This document shows, in pieces, positions 20,708 through 31,307 of a DNA stretch of 64,000 bases (position 1 is the first letter of the stretch; every line of letters starts with the position of its first letter). Source of the stretch: Halomonas chromatireducens (lineage in GTDB: Bacteria; Pseudomonadota; Gammaproteobacteria; Pseudomonadales; Halomonadaceae). A program made the position numbers and the translations under genes. The DNA is taken from contig NZ_CP014226.1 in the NCBI RefSeq assembly GCF_001545155.1, forward strand, positions 3,181,918 to 3,245,917. The letters run 5' to 3'. The notes beneath the pieces were generated by a model, which saw only the letters and a program-made list of their open reading frames with translations, ran no database searches and had not been told where the DNA came from.

Positions 20708-21535
20708 TCAGTGCTGGCACTCGATACAGAAAACGCTGGCACGCTGCCCCAGGGTCACCAGTCGCAGTTCGCCGCCACAGCGCCGGCAAGCCTGCCCATG
20801 ACGACCATAGACGTTGAGCCGCTGCTTGAAATAGCCGGGTTCGCCGGTACCGCTGACGAAGTCACGCAGGGTAGTCCCGCCTTGCGTAATGGCGGCCGCA
20901 AGCACCTCCCGAACCGCCGCCGCCAGCCACTCATAGCGCTCGAGGGAAATCCGCCCGGCGGAACGGCGCGGGTCGATACCGGCCAGGAAGAGCGCTTCAG
21001 CCGCGTAGATGTTACCCACGCCCACGACCACCGCGTTGTCCATCAGGAACGGCTTCACCGCCATGCGCCGGCCGCGGGAGAGGCGATATAGCCGTTCCCC
21101 GTCGAAAGCGCCGGAGAGTGGCTCGGGACCCAGGCGTGCCAGGCGCGGGTCCTGCTCTACCCCACCGGCCAGCCAGTCGACGAAACCGAAGCGGCGGGGA
21201 TCGTGGTAGCGCAACAGCCCGCCATCGTCGAACACCAGGTCGATGTGGTCATGCTTCTTTGGCAGTTCGCCCAGCCTTGCAATGCGCAGGCTGCCCGACA
21301 TGCCCAGGTGCCAGATCAGACTGCCGGCCGGCTGGCCGGACTCAATCGGCAGCAGCAGGTACTTGGCGCGCCGCGTCAGATTGCCGATGCGCGAGCCTAC
21401 CAGGCGATCGATGAAGTCTTCGGGCACAGGCACGCGCAGGCGCCCTTGGCGCACGATGACCTCCACGATCTCGCGGCCCTCCACGTGAGGGGCGATGCCG
21501 CGGCGGGTTGTCTCGACTTCGGGAAGCTCGGGCAT
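20708..21535 (-). CDS. mutM: Formamidopyrimidine-DNA glycosylase (MutM/Fpg)
   Basis: A 275-residue base-excision repair enzyme that removes 8-oxoguanine and formamidopyrimidines. The N-terminus '[14 protein letters not shown]' places catalytic Pro2 and Glu3 exactly as required. The Lys-containing beta-strand ('AKYLLLPIE') and the C-terminal zinc finger ('CRRCGGEL' ... 'CIECQH') are complete. It shares direction with rpmGB but is separated from them by a terminator. Confidence 0.97.
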   Translation of the reverse strand: MPELPEVETTRRGIAPHVEGREIVEVIVRQGRLRVPVPEDFIDRLVGSRIGNLTRRAKYLLLPIESGQPAGSLIWHLGMSGSLRIARLGELPKKHDHIDLVFDDGGLLRYHDPRRFGFVDWLAGGVEQDPRLARLGPEPLSGAFDGERLYRLSRGRRMAVKPFLMDNAVVVGVGNIYAAEALFLAGIDPRRSAGRISLERYEWLAAAVREVLAAAITQGGTTLRDFVSGTGEPGYFKQRLNVYGRHGQACRRCGGELRLVTLGQRASVFCIECQH

Positions 21536-21603
21536 GGGGTCGCTCGCTCAACTCGGTCGATGGACTGCCCTACGCCGCCCATCAGTGGTGTTTTCACAAA
21601 CGC

Positions 21604-21629
21604 CTGAACCCGGCATAGGCCGGGTTCAG
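21604..21629 (-). terminator. Terminator after rpmG
   Basis: A perfect 11-bp stem CTGAACCCGGC / GCCGGGTTCAG with a 4-nt loop lies about 40 bp past rpmG. On the minus strand GCGTTTGTG follows. It separates rpmBG from mutM. Confidence 0.75.
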
Positions 21630-21666
21630 AAAACAGGTTTGAACACCTGCGGAAAACGACCAAGGC

Positions 21667-21822
21667 TTACTTGATCTTGGCTTCCTTGTACATCACGTGC
21701 TGGCGGATCACCGGATCGAATTTCTTCATTTCCAGCTTGTCCGGAGTGTTCCGCTTGTTCTTGTCGGTGGTGTAGAAGTGACCGGTACCGGCACTGGACA
21801 CCATTCTGATCTTGTCACGCAT
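21667..21822 (-). CDS. rpmG: 50S ribosomal protein L33
   Basis: A 51-residue ribosomal protein encoded directly behind rpmB. The sequence begins '[20 protein letters not shown]' and ends in a basic helix 'MYKEAKIK'. The '[17 protein letters not shown]' segment is the L33 signature. Length and composition match the cysteine-free L33 type, which does not need zinc. It lies 27 bp downstream of rpmB in one transcript. Confidence 0.97.
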   Translation of the reverse strand: MRDKIRMVSSAGTGHFYTTDKNKRNTPDKLEMKKFDPVIRQHVMYKEAKIK

Positions 21823-21849
21823 GACTGCTCTCTCCCTGGACTGTATCGC

Positions 21850-22086
21850 TTAGACGGCTTCGCCGCGCTTGCGCAGATCGACGAGCACAGCGTCGATACC
21901 TTTCTTGTCGATGATACGCATACCCTTGGAAGAGACGCGCAGCTTCACGAAGCGATTCTCTGACTCCACCCAGAAGCGGTGGGAGTGCAGGTTCGGCAAG
22001 AAGCGACGACGGGTCTTGCGCTGGGAGTGTGAAACGTTGTTACCAGTCACCGGGCGCTTGCCGGTAACCTGACATACTTTGGACAT
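21850..22086 (-). CDS. rpmB: 50S ribosomal protein L28
   Basis: A 78-residue ribosomal protein ('[20 protein letters not shown]' at the start, then '[14 protein letters not shown]' and 'LRVSSKGMR'). The start at 22086 is fixed by family alignment; an in-frame ATG 4 codons upstream is less likely. It is transcribed with rpmG from the promoter at 22199-22227. Confidence 0.97.
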   Translation of the reverse strand: MSKVCQVTGKRPVTGNNVSHSQRKTRRRFLPNLHSHRFWVESENRFVKLRVSSKGMRIIDKKGIDAVLVDLRKRGEAV

Positions 22087-22198
22087 GGGAGCCTCCAACC
22101 GCTTGGCCAGGTGATTTCAACCTGAGTGTTCAAAACCTGTCGGGCAAACCGGGAACGAGCCCGTTGTCATTTGACCCAAGGGAATTCAAAGGCTGCAC

Positions 22199-22227
22199 TT
22201 TATAGCAGAGTACACCCCGTCAGGCAA
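22199..22227 (-). promoter_or_regulatory. Predicted sigma-70 promoter of rpmBG
   Basis: On the minus strand TTGCCT (22227-22222), a 17-bp spacer and TATAAA (22204-22199) lie about 110 bp before rpmB. Both boxes are close to consensus and the spacing is ideal. Confidence 0.65.
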
Positions 22228-22397
22228 TAGCAGCCGCGTATTCTACACTCTTTGCCCCCTACTCCCGCAAGCTTTCATGCCCTAGGGCTTTGCCGGCGAC
22301 AACGAGTTACCCGCCTCGATCAGCCATCGGGCCAATCTTGAACCACACTGAAAGAGCTCGGATGGTCAAGACGTTATAAATCGTCCTCCCTTAGCGA

Positions 22398-22540
22398 CTT
22401 TCTCCACCAACGTTGCCACGCCGCTGTAGGAGGAAGCTTCAGCTCACGACTGGAGGCCGCAGGCCTCCCGGCAATGTTGCCGAGGTTGGCGGCCATCGCC
22501 AGCGCTGAGGCCTCCGCCGAGGCGCCTGGCGGCGCCAGTC
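22398..22540 (+). repeat. Direct repeat, family C copy 1
   Basis: The unit begins CTTTCTCCACCAACGTTGCC, continues through CCGCTGTAGGAG and AGCTTCAGCTCACGACTGG, then has the hairpin GGAGGCC-GCA-GGCCTCC and a GGCCTCC...GGCGCCTG end. The GTAGGAG...AGCTTCAGCTC core resembles the REP-type intergenic palindromes of pseudomonads. The 637-bp gap from 22087 to 22723 contains this pair and the rpmB promoter; I see no gene in it. Confidence 0.75.
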
Positions 22541-22568
22541 GCGATGGGGACCAGCGCTCCAACAGCGG

Positions 22569-22703
22569 CTTTCTCCACCAACGTTGCCACGCCGCTGTAG
22601 GAGTAGCTTCAGCTCACGACTGGAGGCACAAGCCTCCCGGCGGTGTTGCCGACGCCAACGATCACCGCCAACGCGTCGGCCTCCACCAGGCGCCTGCTGA
22701 GTC
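22569..22703 (+). repeat. Direct repeat, family C copy 2
   Basis: The second unit is offset 171 bp from copy 1. The first 35 bases are identical. In the inner hairpin the stem is GGAGGC-ACAA-GCCTCC, so the loop differs while the pairing is kept. It ends 21 bp before the radC stop codon. Confidence 0.75.
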
Positions 22704-22723
22704 TTATGCGTAATCAGGAAGAG

Positions 22724-23398
22724 TTAAAGCCAACCCCTTTCTGCGAAGGACACCACCTCACCGTCGCCCACGACGAAGTGATCCAGCACCCGGATCTCGA
22801 ACAACCCCAGCGCCTCGCACAGCCGGTGGGTGATACGCCGGTCGGCATCAGAGGGCTCGGCCACGCCGGAGGGGTGATTATGGGCAAAGATGATGGCACC
22901 GGCACCGAGCTCGAGGGCGCGTCGTGCCACTTCACGGGGATAGACCGATGCGCTGTCGAGGGTGCCGCGAAACAGCGACTCGAACTGGATGACCCGATGC
23001 TGGGTATCGAGAAACAGCGCGGCGAACTCCTCGTGCCCCAGGTGACGCAGCTGTGCGGCCAGATAGGCCCGCACCAGGCTCGGCGAGGTCAGGGCATCGC
23101 CACGGGCAAGCTGGCTGGCCAAATGGCGCTTGGAGAGCTCCAGGGTCGCCTGCAGCTGGACGAACTTTGCCGTGCCCAGCCCCCGCTCGGCGCAGAAACG
23201 CGACTGGTCGGCCTCCAGCAATTGGCGCAGCCCGCCAAACGCCAGCAGCAGGTCGCGGGCCAGGTCGACGGCAGAGCGTCCGGCCACCCCCACCCGCAGG
23301 AAGATTGCCAGCAGTTCGGCATCCGACAGTGCCTCGGCACCCAGCGCCAGCAGCTTCTCCCGCGGGCGCTCGCCCTCGGGCCAATCACGAATCGACAT
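22724..23398 (-). CDS. radC: RadC-family JAB-domain protein
   Basis: A 224-residue protein with an N-terminal helix-hairpin-helix region ('[20 protein letters not shown]') and a C-terminal JAB/MPN metallo-domain. The metal motif is complete: Glu before '[20 protein letters not shown]' with H-x-H-P-S-G and a distal Asp. Despite the name, a DNA repair role has not been established for this family. The start at 23398 has a strong GGAGAGGG box. It is divergent from coaBC. Confidence 0.92.
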   Translation of the reverse strand: MSIRDWPEGERPREKLLALGAEALSDAELLAIFLRVGVAGRSAVDLARDLLLAFGGLRQLLEADQSRFCAERGLGTAKFVQLQATLELSKRHLASQLARGDALTSPSLVRAYLAAQLRHLGHEEFAALFLDTQHRVIQFESLFRGTLDSASVYPREVARRALELGAGAIIFAHNHPSGVAEPSDADRRITHRLCEALGLFEIRVLDHFVVGDGEVVSFAERGWL

Positions 23399-23525
23399 CC
23401 CTGCCCTCTCCTCATGCATCCTTGTTAACAAGGCATTATAGACGCAACACAAAAGATTACCGCGGCTGCGCCAAGCCCCTCACGATGGTATGGTAAGCGG
23501 TCGGATTTCAGTTCAGGAATCAGCC

Positions 23526-24797
23526 ATGTCAACGCTTCCTTCAGGCAACGGGCTGGCTGGTCGGCGCGTCCTTCTCGGTATCAGCGCCGGCATTGCCGCC
23601 TACAAGAGCGCTCAGCTCGCCCGTCTACTCAAGCAGGCGGGCTGCGAGGTGCGCGTAGTCATGACCGAGGGCGCCCAGGCCTTCATCACCCCGTTGACGC
23701 TGCAGGCGCTGACGGGAGAGCCGGTGCGCACCTCTCTGCTCGACCCCGAGGCCGAGGCCGGTATGGGCCATATCGAGCTCGCTCGCTGGGCGGATGTGGT
23801 GCTCATCGCCCCCGGCACCGCCGACCTGATGGCGCGCCTGGCCACGGGCATGGCGGACGACCTGCTCACGACCCTGTGCCTGGCCAGCGAGGCCGCGAAG
23901 GTCATGGCACCGGCCATGAACCAGGCCATGTGGCGCCACGTGGCCACCCAGCGCAACGCCGAGCGCCTGCAGCAGGATGGCTGGCGCCTGCTGGGGCCCG
24001 ACAGCGGTGACCAGGCCTGCGGCGACGTGGGGCCGGGGCGCATGCTGGAGCCCGAAGCCATCGTTGCAGAACTCCTCGCTCAGCCCGCCGAGACGCCGCC
24101 GCAGGAGCTGCCGGCGCGGGGGCTGCATATCGTGATCACCGCCGGCCCCACCCGGGAGCCGCTGGACCCCGTGCGCTACCTCTCCAACCACAGTTCCGGC
24201 AAGATGGGCTATGCCCTGGCCGCTTCCGCCGCTCGACTGGGCGCCCGGGTCACCCTGGTGAGCGGCCCGGTGACCCAGACGACCCCCGAGGGGGTCGAGC
24301 GTATCGACGTGGAGACGGCGCGGGAGATGCATGAGGCTTGCCTCCGGCTGATCGCCGGGTGCGATATTTTCATTGGCTGTGCGGCGGTGGCCGACTATCG
24401 CGTCGACGGAGTCGCTGAGCACAAGATCAAGAAGCAGGAAGGCGAGGATGGCCTGACGCTGAAGCTGATCAAGAATCCGGATATCATTGCCGATGTCGCC
24501 CTCAAGCGCGAACCGGCCAGCCACCGCCCCTTGGTGGTGGGTTTCGCCGCCGAGACCCGCGACCTGGAGGCCTACGCCCGGGACAAGCTGACGCGCAAAC
24601 AGCTGGACATGATCGTCGCCAATGATGTTTCTGCCGAAGGTCTCGGCTTCGGTGCCGATGACAATGCCGCCCTGCTGCTGTGGCGTGATGGCGAAGGAGA
24701 AAGCAGCGAAAGCCTGCCGGCTCAGACCAAGACACGGCTGGCCGACGCTATTCTGAGGCGAGCCCTGAGCTGCCTGCCCGACGGCCCGACGCACTGA
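23526..24797 (+). CDS. coaBC: Bifunctional phosphopantothenoylcysteine decarboxylase/synthetase
   Basis: A 423-residue coenzyme A biosynthesis enzyme. The N-terminal CoaC half is a flavoprotein with '[20 protein letters not shown]', the active-site His region '[12 protein letters not shown]' and 'APAMNQAMW'. The CoaB half starts at about residue 190 with '[20 protein letters not shown]' and has 'GCAAVADYR' and 'KIKK'. CoaB joins cysteine to phosphopantothenate with CTP and CoaC decarboxylates the product. The start at 23526 was chosen by family alignment. The dut gene follows after 46 bp. Confidence 0.95.
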   Translation: MSTLPSGNGLAGRRVLLGISAGIAAYKSAQLARLLKQAGCEVRVVMTEGAQAFITPLTLQALTGEPVRTSLLDPEAEAGMGHIELARWADVVLIAPGTADLMARLATGMADDLLTTLCLASEAAKVMAPAMNQAMWRHVATQRNAERLQQDGWRLLGPDSGDQACGDVGPGRMLEPEAIVAELLAQPAETPPQELPARGLHIVITAGPTREPLDPVRYLSNHSSGKMGYALAASAARLGARVTLVSGPVTQTTPEGVERIDVETAREMHEACLRLIAGCDIFIGCAAVADYRVDGVAEHKIKKQEGEDGLTLKLIKNPDIIADVALKREPASHRPLVVGFAAETRDLEAYARDKLTRKQLDMIVANDVSAEGLGFGADDNAALLLWRDGEGESSESLPAQTKTRLADAILRRALSCLPDGPTH

Positions 24798-24843
24798 ACG
24801 CGACAAACGCAAACTGAATGTAGCCGCACACAACGGAACCACC

Positions 24844-25338
24844 ATGCCCGAGACTCAGCCTATACCGCCCGTCACCCCACCGACCGACAGGCCCAGGCTT
24901 GCGGTCAAGTTACTCGACGAGCGCCTGCACGACTACATGCCCCGCTACGCCACGCTGGGCTCCGCGGGCATGGACCTGCGTGCGCTGCTCGATGCGCCGC
25001 TGACCCTCGAACCCGGCCAGTGCGAACTGGTACGTACCGGTCTCGCCATTCACATCGGCGACCCCAATCTTGCCGGCATGATCCTGCCCCGCTCCGGGCT
25101 GGGTCACAAGCATGGCATCGTACTCGGTAACCTGGTGGGGTTGATCGACTCCGACTACCAGGGCGAACTGATGATCTCGACCTGGAACCGCGGCACCACT
25201 ACCTTCGTACTGGAGCCTTTCGAGCGTCTGGCCCAGTATGTACTGGTCCCGGTGGTGCAAGCCGAACTCGAGATCGTCGATGGCTTCGAGGCCAGCCTGC
25301 GCGGCGAAGGCGGCTTCGGCAGCTCGGGGCGTCGCTGA
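24844..25338 (+). CDS. dut: dUTP diphosphatase
   Basis: A 164-residue trimeric dUTPase that keeps uracil out of DNA and supplies dUMP. All five motifs are visible: 'GSAGMDLRA', '[10 protein letters not shown]', '[15 protein letters not shown]', 'FERLAQYV' and the C-terminal flap '[10 protein letters not shown]'. The N-terminus is about 12 residues longer than in E. coli and Pro/Thr-rich. The order coaBC-dut-algC-argB is common in pseudomonads and halomonads. Confidence 0.96.
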   Translation: MPETQPIPPVTPPTDRPRLAVKLLDERLHDYMPRYATLGSAGMDLRALLDAPLTLEPGQCELVRTGLAIHIGDPNLAGMILPRSGLGHKHGIVLGNLVGLIDSDYQGELMISTWNRGTTTFVLEPFERLAQYVLVPVVQAELEIVDGFEASLRGEGGFGSSGRR

Positions 25339-25437
25339 TAGTCGAAACACCGCGCCGGCCGTCCCATGGAGCGGGCCGCCCGGCAGGGTCCTCGCAACCT
25401 GGCACATGAAAACACACCTGTTTGACAAGGAACCGCT

Positions 25438-26835
25438 ATGAGCCCAGTCATGAACAGCCCCGTACCGGCCTCCATCTTCCGTGCCTATGACATTCGCGGC
25501 ATCGTCGATGACACCCTCACCGAGGAGACCGTCGAGCTGATCGGTCGTGCCATCGGCTCGGAAGCCGCTGCCCGCAACGAATCCACCGTGGTGGTAGCAC
25601 GGGACGGACGCCTCTCCGGCCCCCGGCTGAGCGAGGCGCTGACCCGCGGACTAACCGCCGCCGGCCGTGACGTGATCGATATCGGCATGGTGCCCACACC
25701 GGTACTCTACTTCGCAACCCACGTTCTGGAAGGCACCGCCTCGGGCGTCATGGTCACCGGTAGCCACAATCCGCCGGACTACAACGGCTTCAAGATCGTG
25801 CTGGGCGGCGAGACCCTCTCCGGTGAGGCCATCACTGCGCTCTACCAGCGCATCGCGTCGGGGGACCTCAGCGAGGGCCAGGGCAGCGTGCGCCAGGACG
25901 ACCTGCGCGACGCCTATCTGGAGCGAATTCTCGGCGACATTACGCTCGCGCGCCCGCTCAAGGCGGTGGTGGACTGCGGCAACGGCGTGGCCGGCGAGCT
26001 GGGCCCGAAGCTGATCGAACGGCTCGGTGCCGATACCATCCCCCTGTTCGCCGAAATCGACGGCACCTTCCCCAACCACCACCCGGACCCGGGCAAGCTC
26101 GAGAACCTGCAGGACCTGATCCGCGAGGTGAAGGCAAGCGGTGCCGATATCGGACTGGCTTTCGATGGCGACGGCGACCGGCTCGGCGTGGTGACGCCGA
26201 CCGGCCAGCTGATCTATCCCGACCACCTGATGATGGCCTTCGCCGAAGACATGCTGTCACGCAACCCGGGCGCGAAGGTGATCTTCGACGTCAAGTGTAC
26301 GGGCAACCTGGCCGGCGTGATCGAGCAGGCCGGGGGCACGCCGGAAATGTGGCGCACCGGCCATTCGCTGATCAAGGCGCGCATGAAGGAGACCGGCGCC
26401 CTGCTGGCCGGCGAGATGAGCGGTCATATCTTCTTTCAGGAGCGCTGGTACGGCTTCGACGACGGCATCTACGGCGCCGCCCGGCTGCTGGAAATCCTGT
26501 CCAGGCAGGATCAGGACGCCGACACCTTCTTCTCACGCTACCCCCAGGATATCGGCACGCCGGAAATCAACGTTCACGTCACCGACGAGACCAAGTTCGA
26601 GCTGGTCGAGAAGCTGGCTCGCGAAGGTGACTTCGGTGACGATGGCGTCAAGACCACCCTGGACGGCATTCGAGTCGACTACGCGGACGGCTGGGGCCTG
26701 TGTCGTGCCTCCAACACCACGCCAGTCCTGGTCCTGCGTTTCGAAGGCAAGAGCGATGACGCGCTGGCCCGCATTCATGCACGGTTTGCCGACGCCCTCA
26801 AGCAGGTCGACCCGGCGCTGACGCTGCCGAGCTGA
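25438..26835 (+). CDS. algC: Phosphomannomutase/phosphoglucomutase (AlgC)
   Basis: A 465-residue alpha-D-phosphohexomutase for exopolysaccharide and LPS sugar precursors. The active-site phosphoserine loop 'GVMVTGSHNPPDYNGFK' is near residues 102-118, the metal loop 'DGDGDR' near 241, the sugar-specificity loop 'GEMSGH' near 325, and the phosphate-binding 'RASNTTPVLVLRFE' near 421. The length is that of P. aeruginosa AlgC (463). Two ATGs are possible (25438 and 25450); the first is kept. Confidence 0.95.
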   Translation: MSPVMNSPVPASIFRAYDIRGIVDDTLTEETVELIGRAIGSEAAARNESTVVVARDGRLSGPRLSEALTRGLTAAGRDVIDIGMVPTPVLYFATHVLEGTASGVMVTGSHNPPDYNGFKIVLGGETLSGEAITALYQRIASGDLSEGQGSVRQDDLRDAYLERILGDITLARPLKAVVDCGNGVAGELGPKLIERLGADTIPLFAEIDGTFPNHHPDPGKLENLQDLIREVKASGADIGLAFDGDGDRLGVVTPTGQLIYPDHLMMAFAEDMLSRNPGAKVIFDVKCTGNLAGVIEQAGGTPEMWRTGHSLIKARMKETGALLAGEMSGHIFFQERWYGFDDGIYGAARLLEILSRQDQDADTFFSRYPQDIGTPEINVHVTDETKFELVEKLAREGDFGDDGVKTTLDGIRVDYADGWGLCRASNTTPVLVLRFEGKSDDALARIHARFADALKQVDPALTLPS

Positions 26836-26857
26836 CGGCAGCACCCCGTTCATTTAA

Positions 26858-27787
<930 letters not shown>

Positions 27788-27793
27788 ACGCGA

Positions 27794-27823
27794 TGTCCGC
27801 GCGGCACCGTGCCGTGGCGGACA
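27794..27823 (+). terminator. Hairpin after argB
   Basis: TGTCCGC / GCGGACA arms with a further GCGGCAC / GTGCCGT inner stem lie 6 bp past the argB stop. No T run follows, so termination is uncertain. Confidence 0.45.
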
Positions 27824-27863
27824 CACCTTCAGTACCGCAATACAACCAAAAAAAGATACCAAC

Positions 27864-28475
27864 ATGACGCAGGCAACTCCCCCACCCAGCCGCCGCGAGC
27901 AGATTCTGCAGGCGCTCGCGCTGATGCTGGAGGAAGACAGCGGCAAGCGCATCACCATTGCGGCGCTGGCACGCCAGGTGGGCGTGTCCGAGGCGGCGCT
28001 CTACCGCCACTTTCCTAGCAAGGCGCGTATGTTCGAGGGGCTCATCGCCTTTATCGAAGAGACGCTGTTCGAACGTATTACCCGCATTCTCGAGGAAGTC
28101 CCCGACGCCGTGCCGCGTTGCGGGCAGATCCTCACCCTGCTGCTCGCCTTCACCGAGAAGAATCCAGGCCTGTCACGCCTGCTCGGCGGCGATGTCCTGA
28201 CCGGCGAGACTGCCCGGCTGCGCCTGCGTATCCATCAGCTCTTCGAGCGCCTGGAGACCCAGCTCAAGCAGGTGCTGCGAGAAGCCGAGCTGCGGGAAGG
28301 CTTCCGCCCCACCCTGCCGGTGTCGGCGACAGCCAACCTGCTGATGGCCCAGGTAGAGGGGCGCATCTCCCAGTATGTTCGCAGCGACTTCCGGCGCCTT
28401 CCCACCGAACACTGGGAGGACCAGTGGGCCCTGCTCTCGGCGCAGCTGATGCGCCAGGCCCGGCAGAGCGCCTGA
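27864..28475 (+). CDS. slmA: Nucleoid occlusion factor SlmA (TetR fold)
   Basis: A 203-residue DNA-binding protein that blocks FtsZ ring formation over the nucleoid. The TetR helix-turn-helix is 'ITIAALARQVGVSEAALYRH' with 'FPSKARMFEGLIAFIEE' after it, a segment typical of SlmA. The position near argB and dut is the same as in other gammaproteobacteria. The start at 27864 was chosen by alignment; the stretch before it in frame is not SlmA-like. Confidence 0.92.
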   Translation: MTQATPPPSRREQILQALALMLEEDSGKRITIAALARQVGVSEAALYRHFPSKARMFEGLIAFIEETLFERITRILEEVPDAVPRCGQILTLLLAFTEKNPGLSRLLGGDVLTGETARLRLRIHQLFERLETQLKQVLREAELREGFRPTLPVSATANLLMAQVEGRISQYVRSDFRRLPTEHWEDQWALLSAQLMRQARQSA

Positions 28476-28522
28476 CTCCACGCCCCCGTCCGTAATCCCT
28501 ATTCACGTAGCCCCTATGTACA

Positions 28523-28547
28523 AAGCCCCGGTCAGTGACCGGGGCTT
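28523..28547. terminator. Bidirectional terminator between slmA and rpoH
   Basis: A perfect AAGCCCCGGTC / GACCGGGGCTT stem with loop AGT lies between the convergent slmA and rpoH genes. Confidence 0.8.
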
Positions 28548-28577
28548 CGATGTCCATGCGAGCGGGAGCGATGCGGC

Positions 28578-29444
28578 TCAAGCGGCCAGCGTATCACCCA
28601 GCTGCTGGCGGATCTTCTTCATGGCGTTCTTCTCGAGCTGGCGAATACGTTCGGCCGAAATGCCGTAGACGTCGGCCAGCTCGTGCAGGGTGGCCTTGCT
28701 CTCGGCCAGCCAGCGGCGCTGCAGGATGTCGCGGGAGCGCTCGTCCAGCGCCTCGAGGGCGAACTGCAGCCGGCGACTGGCATCGTCTTCCCAGTCGCTG
28801 TCCTCGAGCAGGGTGGCCGGATCGGAGCCGGCATCGTCGAGATAGTGTGCCGGCGACTGGTAGGTTGACTCTTCATCATCGCTGGGCGAGGCATCGAAGC
28901 CGGCATCGTGAGCCGAGAGACGGCCTTCCATCTCGCGCACCACTTCAGGCTTGACGTCCAGGTCCTGGGCGATGGCATTGACTTCATCATTGCTCAGCCA
29001 GGCCAGGCGTTTCTTGGCGCTGCGCAGGTTGAAGAACAGCTTGCGCTGGGCCTTGGTGGTGGCGATCTTGACGATCCGCCAGTTGCGCAGAACGAACTCG
29101 TGGATTTCCGCCTTGATCCAATGCACTGCAAAGGAGACCAGGCGTACACCCTGGTTCGGGTCGAAGCGCTTCACCGCCTTCATCAGGCCGACATTGCCTT
29201 CCTGGATAAGATCGGCCTGGGGCAAGCCATAGCCGGAGTAGCTGCGCGCGATATGCACGACGAAGCGCAGATGCGACAACACCAGCCGGCGCGCCGCTTC
29301 CAGATCGCCCTCATCATAAAGGCGATAGGCGAGCTCGCGCTCCTCGTCCGCAGTCAGCATCGGGATGCCGTTTACCGCCTGAATATACCCGTTTAGGTCA
29401 TGGCCCGGTGATAACTGTCCCACCGGTAGAAGACTGGTGCTCAT
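28578..29444 (-). CDS. rpoH: RNA polymerase sigma factor RpoH (sigma-32)
   Basis: A 288-residue heat-shock sigma factor. Region 2 shows '[20 protein letters not shown]' and '[19 protein letters not shown]', followed by the RpoH box-like '[20 protein letters not shown]'. Region 4.2 has '[20 protein letters not shown]'. Compared with E. coli an acidic insert lies between regions 3 and 4 (about residues 190-225). The start at 29444 follows GGGAGAC. The 214-bp stretch upstream holds a 24-bp tandem repeat. Confidence 0.96.
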   Translation of the reverse strand: MSTSLLPVGQLSPGHDLNGYIQAVNGIPMLTADEERELAYRLYDEGDLEAARRLVLSHLRFVVHIARSYSGYGLPQADLIQEGNVGLMKAVKRFDPNQGVRLVSFAVHWIKAEIHEFVLRNWRIVKIATTKAQRKLFFNLRSAKKRLAWLSNDEVNAIAQDLDVKPEVVREMEGRLSAHDAGFDASPSDDEESTYQSPAHYLDDAGSDPATLLEDSDWEDDASRRLQFALEALDERSRDILQRRWLAESKATLHELADVYGISAERIRQLEKNAMKKIRQQLGDTLAA

Positions 29445-29580
29445 ATGCAGGTTGTCTCCCTCGAAACCCTGGTGCGTACTGTTCGTGACCGCCATATTTG
29501 ACGGCCACGACCACAGAATGTTCCGCATTTACTGGCTAGCGTGGCAGATTCCGCGGGTGTGTGCCAGCGAGCCGACACAC

Positions 29581-29676
29581 TGGCCCTTACCGAGGCAGTA
29601 TCTCCGCTCTTTACCACGGTCGAACCTCCGCCCATTATCGCGGCCGTATCTCCGGTCTTTATCGCGGCCGTATTTC
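29581..29676 (-). repeat. 24-bp tandem repeat (4 units) over the ftsX stop codon
   Basis: Units of exactly 24 bp at 29653-29676, 29629-29652, 29605-29628 and 29581-29604. On the minus strand the type unit is GARATACGGCCGCGATAAAG plus four bases. The first unit contains the last FtsX codons and its TAA stop; the next two units repeat that TAA-containing block in the same register, and the fourth has diverged. The array fills the upstream part of the rpoH promoter region. Confidence 0.8.
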
Positions 29677-30642
29677 CGCGAGGTGGCGACTCACGGCAAT
29701 CCAGGCACCCAGCCAGCCCAATAGTGTACTGCAGATCAGCAGCGTTGCCGAGCCCGCGGCGCCCAACTGGGGTAAACGGAAGGTGGCACCATAGCTGGCC
29801 GCCAGGGCGCTCACGGGGGCCGCCAGCCACTCGCTGCCGAGGCCCAGGAGCCCCCAGGCGAGCAGGCCACCTCCCAGGCCGTACCAGGCACCGCTATACA
29901 GAAAGGGGCGGCGCACGAAGGCGTGGGTCGCGCCGATGAGCATCACCACCTCGATTTCCCGGCGACGACTCTCCACCGCCAGGCGAATGGTGTTGCCCAC
30001 CACCAGCAGCACTCCGAGCCCGAACAGCACGCCCAGCGCCAGGGCCACGCGACTGCCGAGCTCGGCCAAGTGGCGCAGCCTCTCCAGCCAGGCCAGGTCG
30101 AGGCGCACCTCATCCACCCCGGTCATATCCTGCAACGACTCGGCCAGCTCGCGTACCGCCTCAGGCGCCGGATCCACCGGCGTCACCACCACGCTTGCCG
30201 GCAGCGGGTTGTCGTCGAGTCGACCCAGGGCGTCGGCCAGGCCCAGCGCCTGCTGGAACTCGGCCATGCCCTCGGCGGCAGTGATCAGGCGGGTACGCGC
30301 CACTCCCTCATGGGCAGCGATTGCTTCGTCGATGCGTCCAGCCTGGGCTTCATCGACCTGATGTGCCAGGTAGACGGTCAGGGTGGCGCTCTCCTCCAGC
30401 TCGGCGTCCAGCAGCCTGGCGCTGTCCAGCGCCAGCCACAGTGCCGCCGGCAACACCAGGGCGATGGCGATGGCCAGCATGGTCAGCAGGCTGCCCACCG
30501 GGTGCCTTAGCAGGCGCCGGGCGCTGTCCAGGGACATGGCACGATGGTGGCGCCCCCAGGCGCGCAGCCGACTGCCGGCGCGCGGACCCTGGCCCTGGCT
30601 GCGCGCCCCCCGTGGTGGCTGACGAGCGGCACCTCGGCTCAT
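29659..30642 (-). CDS. ftsX: Cell division protein FtsX
   Basis: A 327-residue permease-like partner of FtsE that activates septal peptidoglycan hydrolases. A basic cytoplasmic N-terminus precedes TM1 (about 48-70), a large periplasmic domain spans about 75-205, and three more TM segments lie around 208-235, 255-280 and 295-318. 'ESRRREIEVVMLIGATHAFV' is the FtsX/MacB-type coupling segment. It overlaps ftsE by ATGA. The C-terminus ends within a 24-bp tandem repeat. Confidence 0.94.
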   Translation of the reverse strand: MSRGAARQPPRGARSQGQGPRAGSRLRAWGRHHRAMSLDSARRLLRHPVGSLLTMLAIAIALVLPAALWLALDSARLLDAELEESATLTVYLAHQVDEAQAGRIDEAIAAHEGVARTRLITAAEGMAEFQQALGLADALGRLDDNPLPASVVVTPVDPAPEAVRELAESLQDMTGVDEVRLDLAWLERLRHLAELGSRVALALGVLFGLGVLLVVGNTIRLAVESRRREIEVVMLIGATHAFVRRPFLYSGAWYGLGGGLLAWGLLGLGSEWLAAPVSALAASYGATFRLPQLGAAGSATLLICSTLLGWLGAWIAVSRHLAEIRPR

Positions 30643-31307
30643 GCTGCCTCCTCGTCGGCCACCAGTCGACCATCCCGCAGCCGCAGCATGCGATGCCGCA
30701 GCCGGGTGATCAGGGCCAGGTCGTGGCTGGCAATCACCACGGTGGTACCTATCCGATTGAAGTCCTCGAACAGGGCCATGATATCGGCAGAAAGCTGAGG
30801 GTCCAGATTACCGGTAGGCTCATCGGCCAGCAGCAGCGATGGCTTGTTGACCACAGCACGTGCGATGCCCACCCGCTGCTGCTCGCCGCCGGAGAGTTCA
30901 ATGGGCAGCGCACGTTCACGATGCAACAGGCCAACCTTGTCCAATGCCGCCCTCACCCGGCGCGCTGCCTCGCGGGGCTCCACGCCGCGGATTTCCAGCG
31001 GCAGCGCCACGTTGTGAAAGATGGAGCGGTCCAGCAGCAGCTGGTGGTCCTGGAAGACCACGCCGATCTGGCGACGGTAGAACGGCACCTGGCTGGCGTG
31101 CAGCCGGGCGATATCGTGGCCCGCCACCAGCACCCGCCCCCGGGTCGGCCGTTCCAGGCGCATGATCAGCCGCAGCAGCGAGCTCTTGCCCGCACCGGAG
31201 TGGCCGGTGAGAAAGACCATCTCGCCTCGATGCACGCGAAAGTCGAGGTTGGCCAGGGCGTCGAAACGCCCACCGTAACGCTTCCCCACGTGTTCGAAGA
31301 CGATCAT
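30639..31307 (-). CDS. ftsE: Cell division ATP-binding protein FtsE
   Basis: A 222-residue ABC ATPase. Walker A is '[11 protein letters not shown]', the signature is '[16 protein letters not shown]', Walker B is 'LLLADEPTG', and the switch His lies in 'VIASHD'. It forms a membrane complex with FtsX and links FtsZ to cell-wall hydrolysis. ATGA overlaps join it to both ftsY and ftsX, so the three are one translational unit. Confidence 0.96.
   Translation of the reverse strand: MIVFEHVGKRYGGRFDALANLDFRVHRGEMVFLTGHSGAGKSSLLRLIMRLERPTRGRVLVAGHDIARLHASQVPFYRRQIGVVFQDHQLLLDRSIFHNVALPLEIRGVEPREAARRVRAALDKVGLLHRERALPIELSGGEQQRVGIARAVVNKPSLLLADEPTGNLDPQLSADIMALFEDFNRIGTTVVIASHDLALITRLRHRMLRLRDGRLVADEEAA

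Noticed and set aside
29581..29676. CRISPR-like array
   Set aside because: The units are contiguous with no spacers, and no cas genes are present.
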